Of a stretch of DNA of 64,000 bases, positions 49,820 to 59,582 are shown piece after piece. This stretch comes from Alteraquisediminimonas sediminicola. GTDB taxonomy: Bacteria > Pseudomonadota > Alphaproteobacteria > Sphingomonadales > Sphingomonadaceae. The notes under the pieces are model-generated. The model worked only from the letters and a program-made list of their open reading frames with translations. It searched no databases and was not told the origin of the DNA. Each line of letters opens with the position of its first letter. Within the stretch, counting starts at the first letter, position 1. The DNA lies in the NCBI RefSeq assembly GCF_019740335.1, contig NZ_JAHXZS010000001.1, positions 992,001 to 1,056,000 on the forward strand, written 5' to 3'. The position numbers and the translations under genes are program-made.

Positions 49820-50710
49820 GTGAGTGAACCCTATGTTGATGTCGATAGCAGCCCGCAAAAGCGGCGCAGCCTTGCGCGAAAGCTGGCCTTTCCGCTGATC
49901 GCCTTTGGCATTGGCATGGGTGCGATGGGCTATGGCCTGCATCAATGGCCCCGCGCCGCGCATTTTCTTGGGCTGGTAGACAGCCCCCAAAAACTGGGCG
50001 TCGCAACCGGCAGCGGCCATGGCCTGCCCCCTCAGTTCACTGTCACGACCAACACCCCGAATGTCGAACCAGAGGTGCTGCACGCCCGGATACAGGCGCT
50101 GGAAGAACGGCTCGACCGAGTCAGCGCGCAAGCCAGCGCGACCAGCGGCAATGCCAATCGGGCAGAGGGCATGCTGATCGCCTTTGCCGCGCGGCGCGCG
50201 CTCGAACGGGGGGTGCAATTGGGCTATCTTGAATCGCTGCTGCGCGAACGCTTTGGCGACAGCCAGCCACAGGCCGTGGCCGCGATCATCGCTGGCGCGC
50301 GTGCGCGAATCACGCTCGACAGCCTGAGCGCGAGCTTCGAAAAAATCGCCCCGCAATTGCAAGGCGATGGCATCAAGCGCGGCATGTGGGACAATTTCAA
50401 ACATGAACTGTCCGCGCTGATCATCGTGCGCCGGGGCAATGAGCCGTCCAGCCGCCCGGACGAAGTGGTCGAACGCGTGCGCGAGCAGATTGCGGATGGC
50501 GACATCAATCAGGCGCTGATCGAGGTCAACCGCCTGCCGGAACGGGGGCAAGCCCTCAACTGGATGACTGCCGCCCGCAATTATGTGCAGGCCCATAACG
50601 CGCTCGACCGGATCGAAACGGCGGCATTGATCGATCCGATGGACGACGACTTACCCGCCGTTGCGCCTGCGCCGGCCCCATTGCCAGCAGCCCCCAACGC
50701 GCCGCAATAA
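49820..50710 (+). CDS. Mic60/mitofilin-like membrane protein
   Basis: A 296-residue inner-membrane protein. One N-terminal helix (residues about 23-44, LAFPLIAFGIGMGAMGYGL) is followed by a coiled coil (VEPEVLHARIQALEERLDRVSAQ, about 75-100) and a helical C-terminal domain ending in an Ala/Pro tail. Alphaproteobacterial Mic60 homologues, which bend intracytoplasmic membranes and link to the outer membrane, are encoded next to hemC/hemD, as here. Sequence similarity to mitofilin is weak by eye, so context carries much of the call. Confidence 0.7.
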   Translation: MSEPYVDVDSSPQKRRSLARKLAFPLIAFGIGMGAMGYGLHQWPRAAHFLGLVDSPQKLGVATGSGHGLPPQFTVTTNTPNVEPEVLHARIQALEERLDRVSAQASATSGNANRAEGMLIAFAARRALERGVQLGYLESLLRERFGDSQPQAVAAIIAGARARITLDSLSASFEKIAPQLQGDGIKRGMWDNFKHELSALIIVRRGNEPSSRPDEVVERVREQIADGDINQALIEVNRLPERGQALNWMTAARNYVQAHNALDRIETAALIDPMDDDLPAVAPAPAPLPAAPNAPQ

Positions 50711-50717
50711 CAGTTTG

Positions 50718-51194
50718 TCACAACCGCCCGGCAGTCATCCCTTCCACGATCCGCCGGGCGGCATCGGTCACTTCATCCCATGTCACCGCAAACGCGGCGG
50801 CATCGGCATAATAAGGGTCGGCAACGGACGTGCCCTCTTTGCCCGGCACATGATCGAGCAATAACGACAAGACCGCCGTGCCGGTGTCGGGCCGCAACGC
50901 CTCAAGGTCGGCCAAATTCTTCTCGTCCAGCGCAAACACATGGGTGAACCGGTGGAAGTCATCCGGCTCGACCAATCGGGCGCGATAACCGCTGATGTCG
51001 ATCCCATGTTGTTGCGCCTGCGCCTGCGCGCGCGGATCGGGGGCATGGCCAAGGTGCCAATCCCCGGTCCCGGCGCTGTCGATCTGCACATCCAGCCCTT
51101 GCCGCGCGACTTCGGCGCGAAATGCCGCTTCGGCCAAGGGCGAGCGGCAAATATTCCCAAGACAGACAAAGAGCACGGCTGGCATGTCGGGCAT
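50718..51194 (-). CDS. Low-molecular-weight protein-tyrosine phosphatase
   Basis: A 158-residue LMW phosphatase. The P-loop VCLGNICRSP (Cys and Arg of CX5R) is near residues 8-18, and the general-acid DPYY motif is near 127. IDSAGTGDWHLGHAPDPRA is a family hallmark. ATG 51194 has GGAGAAG upstream; an ATG at 51185 is possible. Such enzymes regulate exopolysaccharide kinases or act on small phosphates; no polysaccharide genes are adjacent. Convergent with the Mic60-like gene and divergent from an MFS carrier. Confidence 0.92.
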   Translation of the reverse strand: MPDMPAVLFVCLGNICRSPLAEAAFRAEVARQGLDVQIDSAGTGDWHLGHAPDPRAQAQAQQHGIDISGYRARLVEPDDFHRFTHVFALDEKNLADLEALRPDTGTAVLSLLLDHVPGKEGTSVADPYYADAAAFAVTWDEVTDAARRIVEGMTAGRL

Positions 51195-51288
51195 TTTCTT
51201 CTCCGGCGCGACGAGGTATCGCAACACTCTATCGCGATTTTGGCCGCCATGCCATGCGCCGCGATCAAGGGAAAGAGGCCGAACCAGC

Positions 51289-52845
51289 GTGACAACATCA
51301 AGGCCGAGCCCAACACCGCATTTTTCCGGCCGCTATCGCGCCTATGTGCTGGGGCTGTTGATGCTGATCTATGCGGTCAATTTCCTTGATCGGCAGGTGA
51401 TCTCGATCCTTGCGCCGTCATTGAAAAGCGCCATGTCCCTGACAGATGCCCAGCTTGGCCTGTTGTTCGGCACGGCCTTTGCGTTGTTCTACGGCCTGAT
51501 GGGCCTGTCGCTCGCACGGCTGGCGGATAGCTGGAACCGGGTGTCGACCATTGCCATCGGCCTTGGCTTTTGGTCAGGGATGACGGCCTTGTCCGGCCTG
51601 TCGGGCAATTTCACCCAATTATCGCTCGCCCGCATCGGCGTGGGCGTGGGGGAAGCGAGCGTCTCGCCCGCCGCCTTTTCGCTGTTGCAGGATTATTTCC
51701 CGAAAAAACAACGCGCCACTGCGCTGTCGCTCTATTCGAGCGGGATTTATATCGGCTCCGGCCTCGCATTGGTGATCGGCGGATCGATCATCACTTATTG
51801 GGACCATCATTTCATTTCCAGCGCGGCACCCTTGGGGCTGGCCGGGTGGCAGGCGACCTTTATCGCCTTTGGCCTGCCGGGGATATTGCTCGCGCTCTTG
51901 GCCAAATTGACGATCAAGGAACCACCCCGCACCCTGCCCGCAATCTCGCCGCTGCGTTTGGTATGGGGCGAATTGGCGCGGATGATCCCTTTCCACCATC
52001 ACCGCAACGGCCAATTGCGCGCGAACCTCGCGATTTTGCTGACCTGCCTTGGCGGCGGCATCGGGATGTTTGCGCTGACCAATCCATGGCTTTCCGCCGC
52101 CAAACGCCCGGTCATCGGGCACATATTCGGCCTCCACATCACCACCAATGGCGTACAATGGACGGCGATGGCGCTGGGCAGCTATGCCGCCGCAAGCTGG
52201 CTTCAGTCCCTGCGTTGTGCCGCGCCCGACAATTTCCGCCGCCTCGCCTCTCGCAGCTTTGCACGGCTGGCGATTGCAGGCGGGCTGATCTCGTGCATCG
52301 GCTATTCGATCAACGCATTTCTCTTTGCCTATGTGCAGGCGCATTTTGCCAAAGGCCCGGAAACCGGCCTCACTATCGGCGTGATCATGACATTGACCGG
52401 CGCATTCGGCACGATTTCCGGCGGGATCATCGGCGATTGGGCGAAGAAAATCCGCCCCGATGGCCGGGTGCGCTTGGTCCAGCTCGCGGTGCTATGCGCG
52501 ACCATCTCCGGCCTGTGGCAATATCAGACCGACAATTACGCGCTGTTCCTGATCCTGTTATGCGTCACCAACAGCCTGATGATCATGTGGCTCGGCCCGG
52601 TATCCGCCAGTTGTCAGGACCTTGTCCCCGCCCATCTGCGCGGCACGGCAACGTCCGTGCAATTGCTCGGGGTCAATTTGATCGGCCTTGGCCTTGGCCC
52701 CTATCTCGTCGGCCTGATCAGCGATGCGACCGGGTCGCTCGGCACCGCCTTGTTATCGAGCTTCGCGCTCATCCCCATTGTCTTGCTCTTGCTGGAAAGC
52801 GCCGCGCGATCCTTGGCCGGGGATGAGGCACAGGCCAACACCTAA
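51289..52845 (+). CDS. MFS transporter (spinster-like)
   Basis: A 518-residue major-facilitator carrier with about twelve helices. The start VLGLLMLIYAVNFLDRQVISILAPSLK and the GLSLARLADSWNRVSTIAIGLGFWSGMTALSGL stretch with GVGVGEASVSPAAFSLLQDYFP are typical of spinster-type MFS proteins abundant in sphingomonads. GTG 51289 is favoured by AGAGG 10 nt upstream. The insert between helices 6 and 7 is long (NFRR region near 305). The substrate is not known; lipids or organic acids are candidates. Confidence 0.85.
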   Translation: MTTSRPSPTPHFSGRYRAYVLGLLMLIYAVNFLDRQVISILAPSLKSAMSLTDAQLGLLFGTAFALFYGLMGLSLARLADSWNRVSTIAIGLGFWSGMTALSGLSGNFTQLSLARIGVGVGEASVSPAAFSLLQDYFPKKQRATALSLYSSGIYIGSGLALVIGGSIITYWDHHFISSAAPLGLAGWQATFIAFGLPGILLALLAKLTIKEPPRTLPAISPLRLVWGELARMIPFHHHRNGQLRANLAILLTCLGGGIGMFALTNPWLSAAKRPVIGHIFGLHITTNGVQWTAMALGSYAAASWLQSLRCAAPDNFRRLASRSFARLAIAGGLISCIGYSINAFLFAYVQAHFAKGPETGLTIGVIMTLTGAFGTISGGIIGDWAKKIRPDGRVRLVQLAVLCATISGLWQYQTDNYALFLILLCVTNSLMIMWLGPVSASCQDLVPAHLRGTATSVQLLGVNLIGLGLGPYLVGLISDATGSLGTALLSSFALIPIVLLLLESAARSLAGDEAQANT

Positions 52846-52856
52846 AAACTATCGGC

Positions 52857-54662
52857 CTAAAAACTATCAGCAGGCATCGCCATCATCGTGCCGGCCCCGG
52901 CCTCCAGCTTGCGCCGCAATGCGCCCGCATCCGGCATGAAGCGTTCCCCAAAAAACTGCGCGGTGATCAGCTTCGCCTCAAGATAGGCCCGATCCCCCTC
53001 GCCCTTCGCCAACAGCCCGGCGGCGGCCCGCGCCATCCGCAGCCACATCAACCCGACCGCAACAATCCCCATCAGATGCAGATAGGCCATCGCCCCCGCC
53101 CCGGCATTGTCGGGATTACCCATGGCGTTTTGCATCAACCACATCGTCGCGGCCTTTAATTCGCCATTCGCCTTTTCCAGCCGGGTCGCGAGATCGGTGA
53201 TCGCCGCCTGACCATTGGCTTCCGCCTTGGCCGCGCTCGCCTCATGATCGACCAGTGCGAAAAACGCGCGGATCGCCCGCCCGCCGTTCATCGCCAATTT
53301 GCGCCCGACAAGGTCCATCGCCTGCACCCCGTTCGCGCCCTCGTAAATCTGGGCGATACGCGCATCGCGGACATATTGGTCCATACCATTTTCGCGAATA
53401 TAGCCATGGCCGCCCCAGATCTGCTGGCAATTGACCGCGACCTCAAACCCCTTGTCCGTGCCATAGCCCTTGATCACCGGGGTCAACAGCGAGATTATAT
53501 CATCCGCCGCGACACGGGCTTCCTCATTGGCCGCCTTTTCCACCAGATCGACCTGCAACGCCCCCCACAGGCACAAGGCGCGCAAGCCCTCGGTCAAGGC
53601 CTTGGCCTCCATCAACATCCGGCGCACATCCGGATGGACGATCAACGGATCGGCCTTTTCCATGGGGTCCTTCGGGCCGGTCAACGCCCGGCCCTGACGG
53701 CGGTCCTTGGCGTAATGAACCGCGTTCTGATACGCGATTTCTGCCTGTCCCAACCCTTGCAAGCCCACCGACAGCCGCGCCGAGTTCATCATGATGAACA
53801 TCGCGGCAAGGCCCTTATTCTCCTCGCCGATCAAATAGCCGGTCGCCCCGTCATAATTCATGACGCAGGTTGCGCTACCATTGATCCCCATTTTATGCTC
53901 GATCGCGCCACAGCTAACCTCATTACGCGCGCCCAAACTCCCATCTGGATTGACGAGAAACTTCGGCACGATGAACAAGGAAATGCCCTTCACATTGTCC
54001 GGCGCATCCGGTGTCTTCGCCAGCACGAGATGGATGATATTTTCGGTCAGATCATGCTCGCCCGCCGAAATGAAAATCTTGGTCCCGGTGATGCGATAGC
54101 TGCCATCCGGCTGCGGTACGGCTTTGGTGCGGATCAGGCCGAGATCAGTGCCGCAATGCGGTTCGGTCAGGTTCATCGTGCCGGACCATTTGCCCGCCAC
54201 CATCGACGGCAGATAGGTCGATTTTTGCGCCTCGCTCCCCTTCACAAGGATCGCCGCAATCGCCCCGCCAGTCAGGCCCGGATACATTTCAAACGCCTGA
54301 TTGGCCGATAATACATATTCGCCAAATGCAGTGGCAATGACCTTGGGCAAGCCCTGCCCGCCATAAATTTCCGGACATTCAAGCGTGGTCCAACCGCCCG
54401 CGACATATTGATCATAGGCCGTTTTGAACCCGTCCGGGGTCGTCACCCGGCCATCTTCATGACGGGTACAGCCTTGTTTGTCGCCGATCTGATTGAGGGG
54501 AAACAGTATCTCCGCCGCAATTTGCCCGCCGCCTTCCAGCACAGCCGCCACAAGATCGGGCGTCGCCTGCGCAAAACCGGGCAGGTCCGCATAGTTCGAC
54601 AGGCCAACCACATGATCGAGCACGAACCGCGTATCGCGCAACGGCGGGGTATATTGGGGCAT
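52857..54662 (-). CDS. Acyl-CoA dehydrogenase with C-terminal extension
   Basis: A 601-residue flavoenzyme of the long acyl-CoA dehydrogenase type (DmdC/FadE-like). N-terminal helical domain MPQYTPPLRDTRFVLDHVVGL; middle FAD domain GTMNLTEPHCGTDLGLIRTKA and ISAGEHDLTENIIHLVLAK; C-terminal helical domain with YEGANGVQAMDLVGRKL, where Glu is the usual catalytic base; then an extra C-terminal domain of about 130 residues. ATG 54662 has AAGGAGA upstream. The acyl substrate is uncertain. The gene follows an MHS carrier by 63 bp on the same strand. Confidence 0.9.
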   Translation of the reverse strand: MPQYTPPLRDTRFVLDHVVGLSNYADLPGFAQATPDLVAAVLEGGGQIAAEILFPLNQIGDKQGCTRHEDGRVTTPDGFKTAYDQYVAGGWTTLECPEIYGGQGLPKVIATAFGEYVLSANQAFEMYPGLTGGAIAAILVKGSEAQKSTYLPSMVAGKWSGTMNLTEPHCGTDLGLIRTKAVPQPDGSYRITGTKIFISAGEHDLTENIIHLVLAKTPDAPDNVKGISLFIVPKFLVNPDGSLGARNEVSCGAIEHKMGINGSATCVMNYDGATGYLIGEENKGLAAMFIMMNSARLSVGLQGLGQAEIAYQNAVHYAKDRRQGRALTGPKDPMEKADPLIVHPDVRRMLMEAKALTEGLRALCLWGALQVDLVEKAANEEARVAADDIISLLTPVIKGYGTDKGFEVAVNCQQIWGGHGYIRENGMDQYVRDARIAQIYEGANGVQAMDLVGRKLAMNGGRAIRAFFALVDHEASAAKAEANGQAAITDLATRLEKANGELKAATMWLMQNAMGNPDNAGAGAMAYLHLMGIVAVGLMWLRMARAAAGLLAKGEGDRAYLEAKLITAQFFGERFMPDAGALRRKLEAGAGTMMAMPADSF

Positions 54663-54725
54663 ATATCTCTCCTTATAGGAGAGATATTGGCCCAGCCCCG
54701 CAGATGCGCAAGGGCGCAAAATCCC

Positions 54726-55979
54726 TTATCCGCGTTTACGCAATCCCATCAGGCCAATCAGGCTCAACAACCCGGCAGTCGACAGATACAGGCCGACCAT
54801 CCCCAGCCCGCCATGATCGGCCAGATATTGCGCCGCAATCGGGGCCATCGCCCCGCCCAATATGCCCGCCGCGTTAAAGGCAACCGATGCCCCGGTATAC
54901 CGCAGCCGCGCCGGGAACAGCCCCGGCAACCACGCGCCCAGCGGGCCATAGACCAATCCCATCACAAACAGTGCCGCTGACAGATAGATAAAGGTCGGCA
55001 ACAATCCGCCCGCTCCCATCATCACGCCCATCAACAGGCCGATAATGATGGTTGCCACGCTGCCGATCACCAGCACCCGGCCCGGGCTCGATTTGTCCGA
55101 CCAGATACCCGACACCAAAATGCCCAGTGCCAGAAACAGGATCGCGACCAATTGGATCGACAGATAGGCATTGCGGCTATGGCCCTGCACGCTCGTCCCA
55201 TGGCCAAGGGCAAAGGCCGTGGCGATATAGAATAACGCAAAACAGGCGACCGCCGCAAAGATACCGCAAAATGTCGCCCATTTATGATTGCGGAACAAGG
55301 CCGCAATCGGCACATGCTCTGTCTTGTGCTCGGCCTTCACCGCGAGAAAATCCGGCGTTTCCGTCAAGCGTAGCCGCACCCAAAGGCCGATGATCACCAG
55401 CCCCGCGCTCAACAAAAACGGAATGCGCCAGCCCCAATCGAGGAATTGCTGCTGACTAAGACACAGGCCGATCAACAGAAACAGGCCATTGGCGGCGATG
55501 AACCCGACCGGCGCGCCGAATTGCGGCGCCGTGCCATAACGGCCTTTCCAGCCCTTGGGCGCATTCTCCACCGCCAGCAGCGCCGCCCCGCCCCATTCGC
55601 CACCAAGGCCCAAGCCCTGACCAAAGCGCAGCACACACAGCAAAACAGGCGCGACCCAACCGACCATCTGATAGGTCGGCAAAAAGGCGATGAGGAACGT
55701 CGACAGGCCCATCAGCATCAACGAGGCAACCAAGGTCGACTTGCGCCCGATCCGGTCCCCGAAATGCCCGAACACCACCGAACCGACAGGCCGCGCGACA
55801 AAGGCGATGCCAAAGCTCGCATAAGCCGAGAGCAATTGCAGCGCCGGATCATGGGAGGGAAAGAACAGCGGCCCAAACACCAAGGCAGCCGCCGTCGCAT
55901 AAATATAGAAATCGTAAAATTCGATGGCCGTGCCGACCATGGACGCAAACAAGATGCGCCAATGCGCCCGGTCAATCAT
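54726..55979 (-). CDS. MFS transporter, MHS (metabolite:H+ symporter) family
   Basis: A 417-residue carrier with twelve helices. MVGTAIEFYDFYIYATAAALVFGPLFFP, the GHFGDRIGRKSTLVASLMLMGLSTFLIAFLP loop between helices 2 and 3, and LRFGQGLGLGGEWGGAALLAVENAP are hallmarks of the MHS group (ProP, ShiA, KgtP). The substrate, probably an organic acid or osmolyte, cannot be told. ATG 55979 is chosen over a TTG at 55985; it begins 3 bp after the ispG stop. Confidence 0.88.
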   Translation of the reverse strand: MIDRAHWRILFASMVGTAIEFYDFYIYATAAALVFGPLFFPSHDPALQLLSAYASFGIAFVARPVGSVVFGHFGDRIGRKSTLVASLMLMGLSTFLIAFLPTYQMVGWVAPVLLCVLRFGQGLGLGGEWGGAALLAVENAPKGWKGRYGTAPQFGAPVGFIAANGLFLLIGLCLSQQQFLDWGWRIPFLLSAGLVIIGLWVRLRLTETPDFLAVKAEHKTEHVPIAALFRNHKWATFCGIFAAVACFALFYIATAFALGHGTSVQGHSRNAYLSIQLVAILFLALGILVSGIWSDKSSPGRVLVIGSVATIIIGLLMGVMMGAGGLLPTFIYLSAALFVMGLVYGPLGAWLPGLFPARLRYTGASVAFNAAGILGGAMAPIAAQYLADHGGLGMVGLYLSTAGLLSLIGLMGLRKRG

Positions 55980-55981
55980 GC

Positions 55982-57121
55982 TCAATGCCCCGCACCCCCG
56001 GCAACAACGCCCGCATCGCTGGTCGCGGCCTCAATCTCCGCGGCCTTGGCCTCGACCAATTTGACGATATGTTCGATCAAATCCGGGTCTTGGACATGAT
56101 GATCGGTCACCCCCGACAGATAGACCATATGCTTGCCATTGCCGCCGCCGGTCACGCCGATGTCGGTCTCGCGCGCCTCGCCCGGGCCATTCACGACACA
56201 GCCCAGCACCGATAAAGACAAGGGCGTGTGAATATGCTGCAACCGTTCTTCCAGCGCCTGCACCGTGCGGATCACATCAAAGCCCTGACGCGCGCAACTG
56301 GGGCAACTCACCACCCTGACGCCCCGGCTGCGAATGCCAAGGCTTTTCAGAATTTCATAGCCGACGCGCACTTCTTCTTCCGGCTCGGCAGACAAAGACA
56401 CCCGGATCGTATCGCCAATCCCGGCCCATAGCAGATTGCCGATGCCAATCGCCGATTTGACCGTGCCACCGATCAATCCGCCCGCCTCGGTAATCCCGAG
56501 GTGCAACGGGCAATCGACTGCATCCGCCAGCCCCTGATAGGCCGCGACCGCAAGGAACACATCCGATGCCTTCACCGCGACCTTATATTCGTGAAAGTCA
56601 TGGTCTTGCAGCAGTTTGATATGATCGAGCGCGCTTTCAACCAAGGCCTCGGGGCAAGGCTCGCCATATTTCTCCAGCAAATCCTTTTCCAACGACCCGG
56701 CGTTCACGCCAATGCGGATCGCGCAGCCATTGGCCTTGGCTGCCTGCACCACCTCGCGCACCCGGTCGTTCGACCCGATATTGCCGGGGTTGATCCGCAA
56801 ACACGCCGCGCCCGCATCCGCCGCTTCCAACGCGCGCTTATAATGAAAATGAATATCCGCCACGATCGGCACCCGGGCGGCGCGGACGATCTGTTTCAAC
56901 GCCTTGGTCGATTCTTCATCCGGGCAGGACACGCGGATAATATCCACCCCCGCCTCTTCGCAACGGCGGATCTGATCAATCGTCGCCACCGGATCGGAGG
57001 TGAGCGTATTGGTCATGGTCTGGACCGAGACCGGGGCGTCGCCACCCACTGGCACATTGCCGACCATGATCTGACGGGATTTGCGGCGGGCGATATCGCG
57101 CCAAGGACGGATGGATGACAT
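55982..57121 (-). CDS. ispG: (E)-4-hydroxy-3-methylbut-2-enyl-diphosphate synthase IspG
   Basis: A 379-residue [4Fe-4S] enzyme of the MEP isoprenoid pathway (also called GcpE). It starts with [36 protein letters not shown]-type strand appears as [12 protein letters not shown]; the cluster cysteines are in [14 protein letters not shown] and [11 protein letters not shown]. The protein is the TIM-barrel plus cluster-domain form without the plant-type insert. Isoprenoid supply also serves the carotenoids and hopanoids usual in sphingomonads. Confidence 0.97.
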   Translation of the reverse strand: MSSIRPWRDIARRKSRQIMVGNVPVGGDAPVSVQTMTNTLTSDPVATIDQIRRCEEAGVDIIRVSCPDEESTKALKQIVRAARVPIVADIHFHYKRALEAADAGAACLRINPGNIGSNDRVREVVQAAKANGCAIRIGVNAGSLEKDLLEKYGEPCPEALVESALDHIKLLQDHDFHEYKVAVKASDVFLAVAAYQGLADAVDCPLHLGITEAGGLIGGTVKSAIGIGNLLWAGIGDTIRVSLSAEPEEEVRVGYEILKSLGIRSRGVRVVSCPSCARQGFDVIRTVQALEERLQHIHTPLSLSVLGCVVNGPGEARETDIGVTGGGNGKHMVYLSGVTDHHVQDPDLIEHIVKLVEAKAAEIEAATSDAGVVAGGAGH

Positions 57122-57166
57122 GGGGGGATGCTTTACCTGTGCAACCCGCCTGCGGTCAAACGGTCA

Positions 57167-57637
57167 TCAATATACTCGTTGCAGGCGCTGCATCAGGCTG
57201 CGGGCCGGACTGGTGCGCGTTAGGGGCAGTGCATCGTCTTGCGCCTCATCGTCCAACCGGCGCACCCGTTCATACAGGTCCATGCTCGCGCGGACGATCT
57301 GCTGGCCGATAGGCGGCAACAAAGCCAGATGCGCGTCCTCGCTTGGTGCAATCACGGGCAAAGGCGACATCAATGCACCGGCATCGTTCAACCGGGCCAA
57401 GCCCTGTTCCGGCATCCGCCGCGCCATCAACCACGCGACGATATGCATCAACCGTGTTGTCACCCGCAACGACTCACACGCAAAGGCCACCCGCGCCACC
57501 GGGCCAAGCGTATCGCGCTCAGCCAGCGTATCCGCCTCGAAATAGGAACGCGATTCGTCCATCATCACCAGCGCTTCGGTGTACAGTGACGACACCAGCC
57601 GGGGGGCAATTGGGGAAACGGGATCAATCTTCAACAT
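57167..57637 (-). CDS. DUF1465 family protein (RcdA-like CtrA proteolysis adaptor)
   Basis: A 156-residue helical protein starting MLKIDPVSPIAPRLVSSLYTEALVMMDESRSYFE, the DUF1465 signature; later RVAFACESLRVTTRLMHIVAWLMARR and QQIVRASMDLYERVRRLD are also typical. RcdA of Caulobacter belongs to this family and helps ClpXP degrade CtrA. Together with cckA at 37.7-40.1 kb it indicates a CtrA circuit. ATG 57637 is chosen; an upstream in-frame ATG at 57700 adds a non-family hydrophobic stretch. Confidence 0.88.
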   Translation of the reverse strand: MLKIDPVSPIAPRLVSSLYTEALVMMDESRSYFEADTLAERDTLGPVARVAFACESLRVTTRLMHIVAWLMARRMPEQGLARLNDAGALMSPLPVIAPSEDAHLALLPPIGQQIVRASMDLYERVRRLDDEAQDDALPLTRTSPARSLMQRLQRVY

Positions 57638-57713
57638 TCCATCATCACTGCCATGGCATAAACTTTTTGGAAACCATGCAAGAAGGTAAACGGCCCACAA
57701 TGAGCCCTCCCTC

Positions 57714-57911
57714 TCAAGCGATAATATCCGGGATCAACTGGCTTTCGATTTGTAGGATTTCGTCCTTCAGCCGCAATTTGCGCTTCTTCATCCGGGCCAA
57801 TTGTAACTGATCGAAGGATTCCGTCAGGCACATCACCTCAATCGCTGCATCAAGATCGCGATGCTCGATCCGCAAGATCGACAGCCGTTCTACGATTTCG
57901 CATTCCTGCAT
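57714..57911 (-). CDS. DUF465 (YdcH-like) small protein
   Basis: A 65-residue helical-hairpin protein: MQECEIVERLSILRIEHRDLDAAIEVM, then LQLARMKKRKLRLKDEILQIESQL. This is the DUF465/YdcH pattern, of unknown function. ATG 57911 has AGGGATAG upstream and gives the usual family length; an ATG at 57998 is too long. It is next to a second, shorter DUF465 gene on the opposite strand (58042). Confidence 0.88.
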   Translation of the reverse strand: MQECEIVERLSILRIEHRDLDAAIEVMCLTESFDQLQLARMKKRKLRLKDEILQIESQLIPDIIA

Positions 57912-58041
57912 GAAGCTATCCCTATACGCTTTGGGCTGATCTCTGTTTACCTTCGGTTCACCGCGAAGCGGATTGCCAAGGCATAAGATGCGATGCACTC
58001 TCTAACCGCTGTCAACTTGCATAGCAAAGGAGCGACTCGCA

Positions 58042-58197
58042 ATGGCGCAATCACGTCCGCACGCACTGCTCAATAAACATAACCGGCTACAGGAAAATAT
58101 CAGCCGGGAAATGCAACGCCCCAATCCCGACGATTTCCAAATCCAGCGATGGAAAAAGGAAAAGCTCGTCATCAAGGAAGAGCTCGCTCGAGCCTGA
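58042..58197 (+). CDS. Second DUF465-type small protein (51 residues)
   Basis: A short frame starting MAQSRPHALLNKHNRLQENI and ending WKKEKLVIKEELARA, with AAGGAG nine nt before the ATG. The H-x-rich start, the RLQ heptad and the LK-type C-terminal helix match DUF465 small proteins, which often occur as a divergent pair as here. Function is unknown. The basic/acidic amphipathic helix suggests a coiled-coil hairpin. Confidence 0.85.
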   Translation: MAQSRPHALLNKHNRLQENISREMQRPNPDDFQIQRWKKEKLVIKEELARA

Positions 58198-58358
58198 CAG
58201 GGATGAGTCTCACAGGCTCAAACCTCACAGGTCGGCGCATGCCAGCGATTTTCCGATTGGCTGGATGCGCCACGGCCTTCCAAGATTTATCTCGCAATTG
58301 CCAAGGTTCCTGACTAGGATTCCCGCTCTCTTTAACGAGATTTCCGGGGAGTATTGCC

Positions 58359-59549
58359 ATGGACCTGACCAATTCCACTTCATTGATCGACTGGGTCGAG
58401 GCTCAGCGCATGGCCGTTGTCGGCCTCAGCGTCCTTGGTATTTTGATCGTGACCTGGGGTGGCGCAACCGCCTGCAAATGGGGCTTTGCCAAGCTGGTCG
58501 ACGGCATTCCCCTGTTGCGCCGCACCTCCGGTTCGGGTGAATCCGTCGGCCTGTCGCTTGGCAAGATTGTCTCTCTGCTGATCTGGCTGCTCGGCCTGAT
58601 CGCGGTGCTGCAACAGCTCTGCCTCAATCGGGTGATCGCGCCATTGCAGACATTGGTCGATCAGACATTTGCCTTTGTGCCGCAAATCGTCGGCGCGGTG
58701 GTAATCTTCTTCATCGGCACCGTGGTCGCGCGTATTGTCGGCCAGATCACGGAAACCACGCTCGCAACGGCCGATCTCGACGGCTGGGCCGCCAAGGCCG
58801 GGCTGCAGCAGATCACCGGCGATGATGGTCGTCGCACAGGCGGCATCACCAAGACGATCGGCACATTGCTGTGCGCCGTGGTGATGATTCTGTTCAGCAT
58901 TGCCGCGTTGCAAACCCTTGGCATTTCCTCGATCACCGAACCGGCGGTCAATGTGCTGACCACCGTCTCCAACGCCATTCCCCGCCTGATTGCGGCGGCG
59001 GTGCTGCTCGCCATCGCCTATTTCATTGGCCGCTGGGTATCGAACCTCACCACCACGATCCTGCCGTCGCTCGGCTTTGATCAGGCGCTGCAATCGCTGA
59101 ACGTTGTCCCGTCGACCACCACGCCATCGGCGGTAGTTGGCAAATTGGCGCTGACCGCGATCATGATCTTCGCCGCGATCGAAGCCACGCAAATGCTCGA
59201 ATTCGACGAACTGACGATCATCCTCGTCCAGATCACCGATCTTGGCGGACGGGTGTTGTTCGGCAGCGCGATCATCGCGGTGGGCGCGGTACTGGCCAAT
59301 ATCGTTGCGGGTCTTGTCGCCAATTCATCGGGCCATGACAGCATGGCCGTCGCGGTCTTGCGCTATGCGATCATCGCGCTGGCGGTAGCGATGGGCCTGC
59401 GTTTCATGGGCCTTGCGAATGAAATCGTGAACCTCGCCTTTGGCCTGATTCTCGGCTCGGTCTCGATCGCCTGCGCCTTGGCCTTCGGCATCGGCGGCCG
59501 CGAAGCCGCTGCCAAGGTTCTCGCGAAATGGCTCGAAGACCATAAATAA
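58359..59549 (+). CDS. MscS-like mechanosensitive channel protein (TM-helix repeat, CmpX-like)
   Basis: A 396-residue membrane protein with repeated conserved-TM-helix units: LQTLVDQTFAFVPQIVGAVVIFFIGTVVARIV (about 95-126), NAIPRLIAAAVLLAIAYFIGRWVSNL (about 205-230) and a third hydrophobic pair near 305-365. It lacks the cytoplasmic vestibule of MscS. These proteins are described as small-conductance mechanosensitive channels, with limited experimental support. GGGGAG precedes the ATG. A terminator follows. Confidence 0.82.
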   Translation: MDLTNSTSLIDWVEAQRMAVVGLSVLGILIVTWGGATACKWGFAKLVDGIPLLRRTSGSGESVGLSLGKIVSLLIWLLGLIAVLQQLCLNRVIAPLQTLVDQTFAFVPQIVGAVVIFFIGTVVARIVGQITETTLATADLDGWAAKAGLQQITGDDGRRTGGITKTIGTLLCAVVMILFSIAALQTLGISSITEPAVNVLTTVSNAIPRLIAAAVLLAIAYFIGRWVSNLTTTILPSLGFDQALQSLNVVPSTTTPSAVVGKLALTAIMIFAAIEATQMLEFDELTIILVQITDLGGRVLFGSAIIAVGAVLANIVAGLVANSSGHDSMAVAVLRYAIIALAVAMGLRFMGLANEIVNLAFGLILGSVSIACALAFGIGGREAAAKVLAKWLEDHK

Positions 59550-59582
59550 CGCCGCTTGGGCAACATCACGCAGATAAGAAAG

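Noticed and set aside
52843-52868. Direct repeat CTAAAAACTATC between the MFS and acyl-CoA dehydrogenase genes
   Set aside because: It occurs just twice, 14 bp apart, at two converging stop codons. It is too short to read as an att site or terminator.
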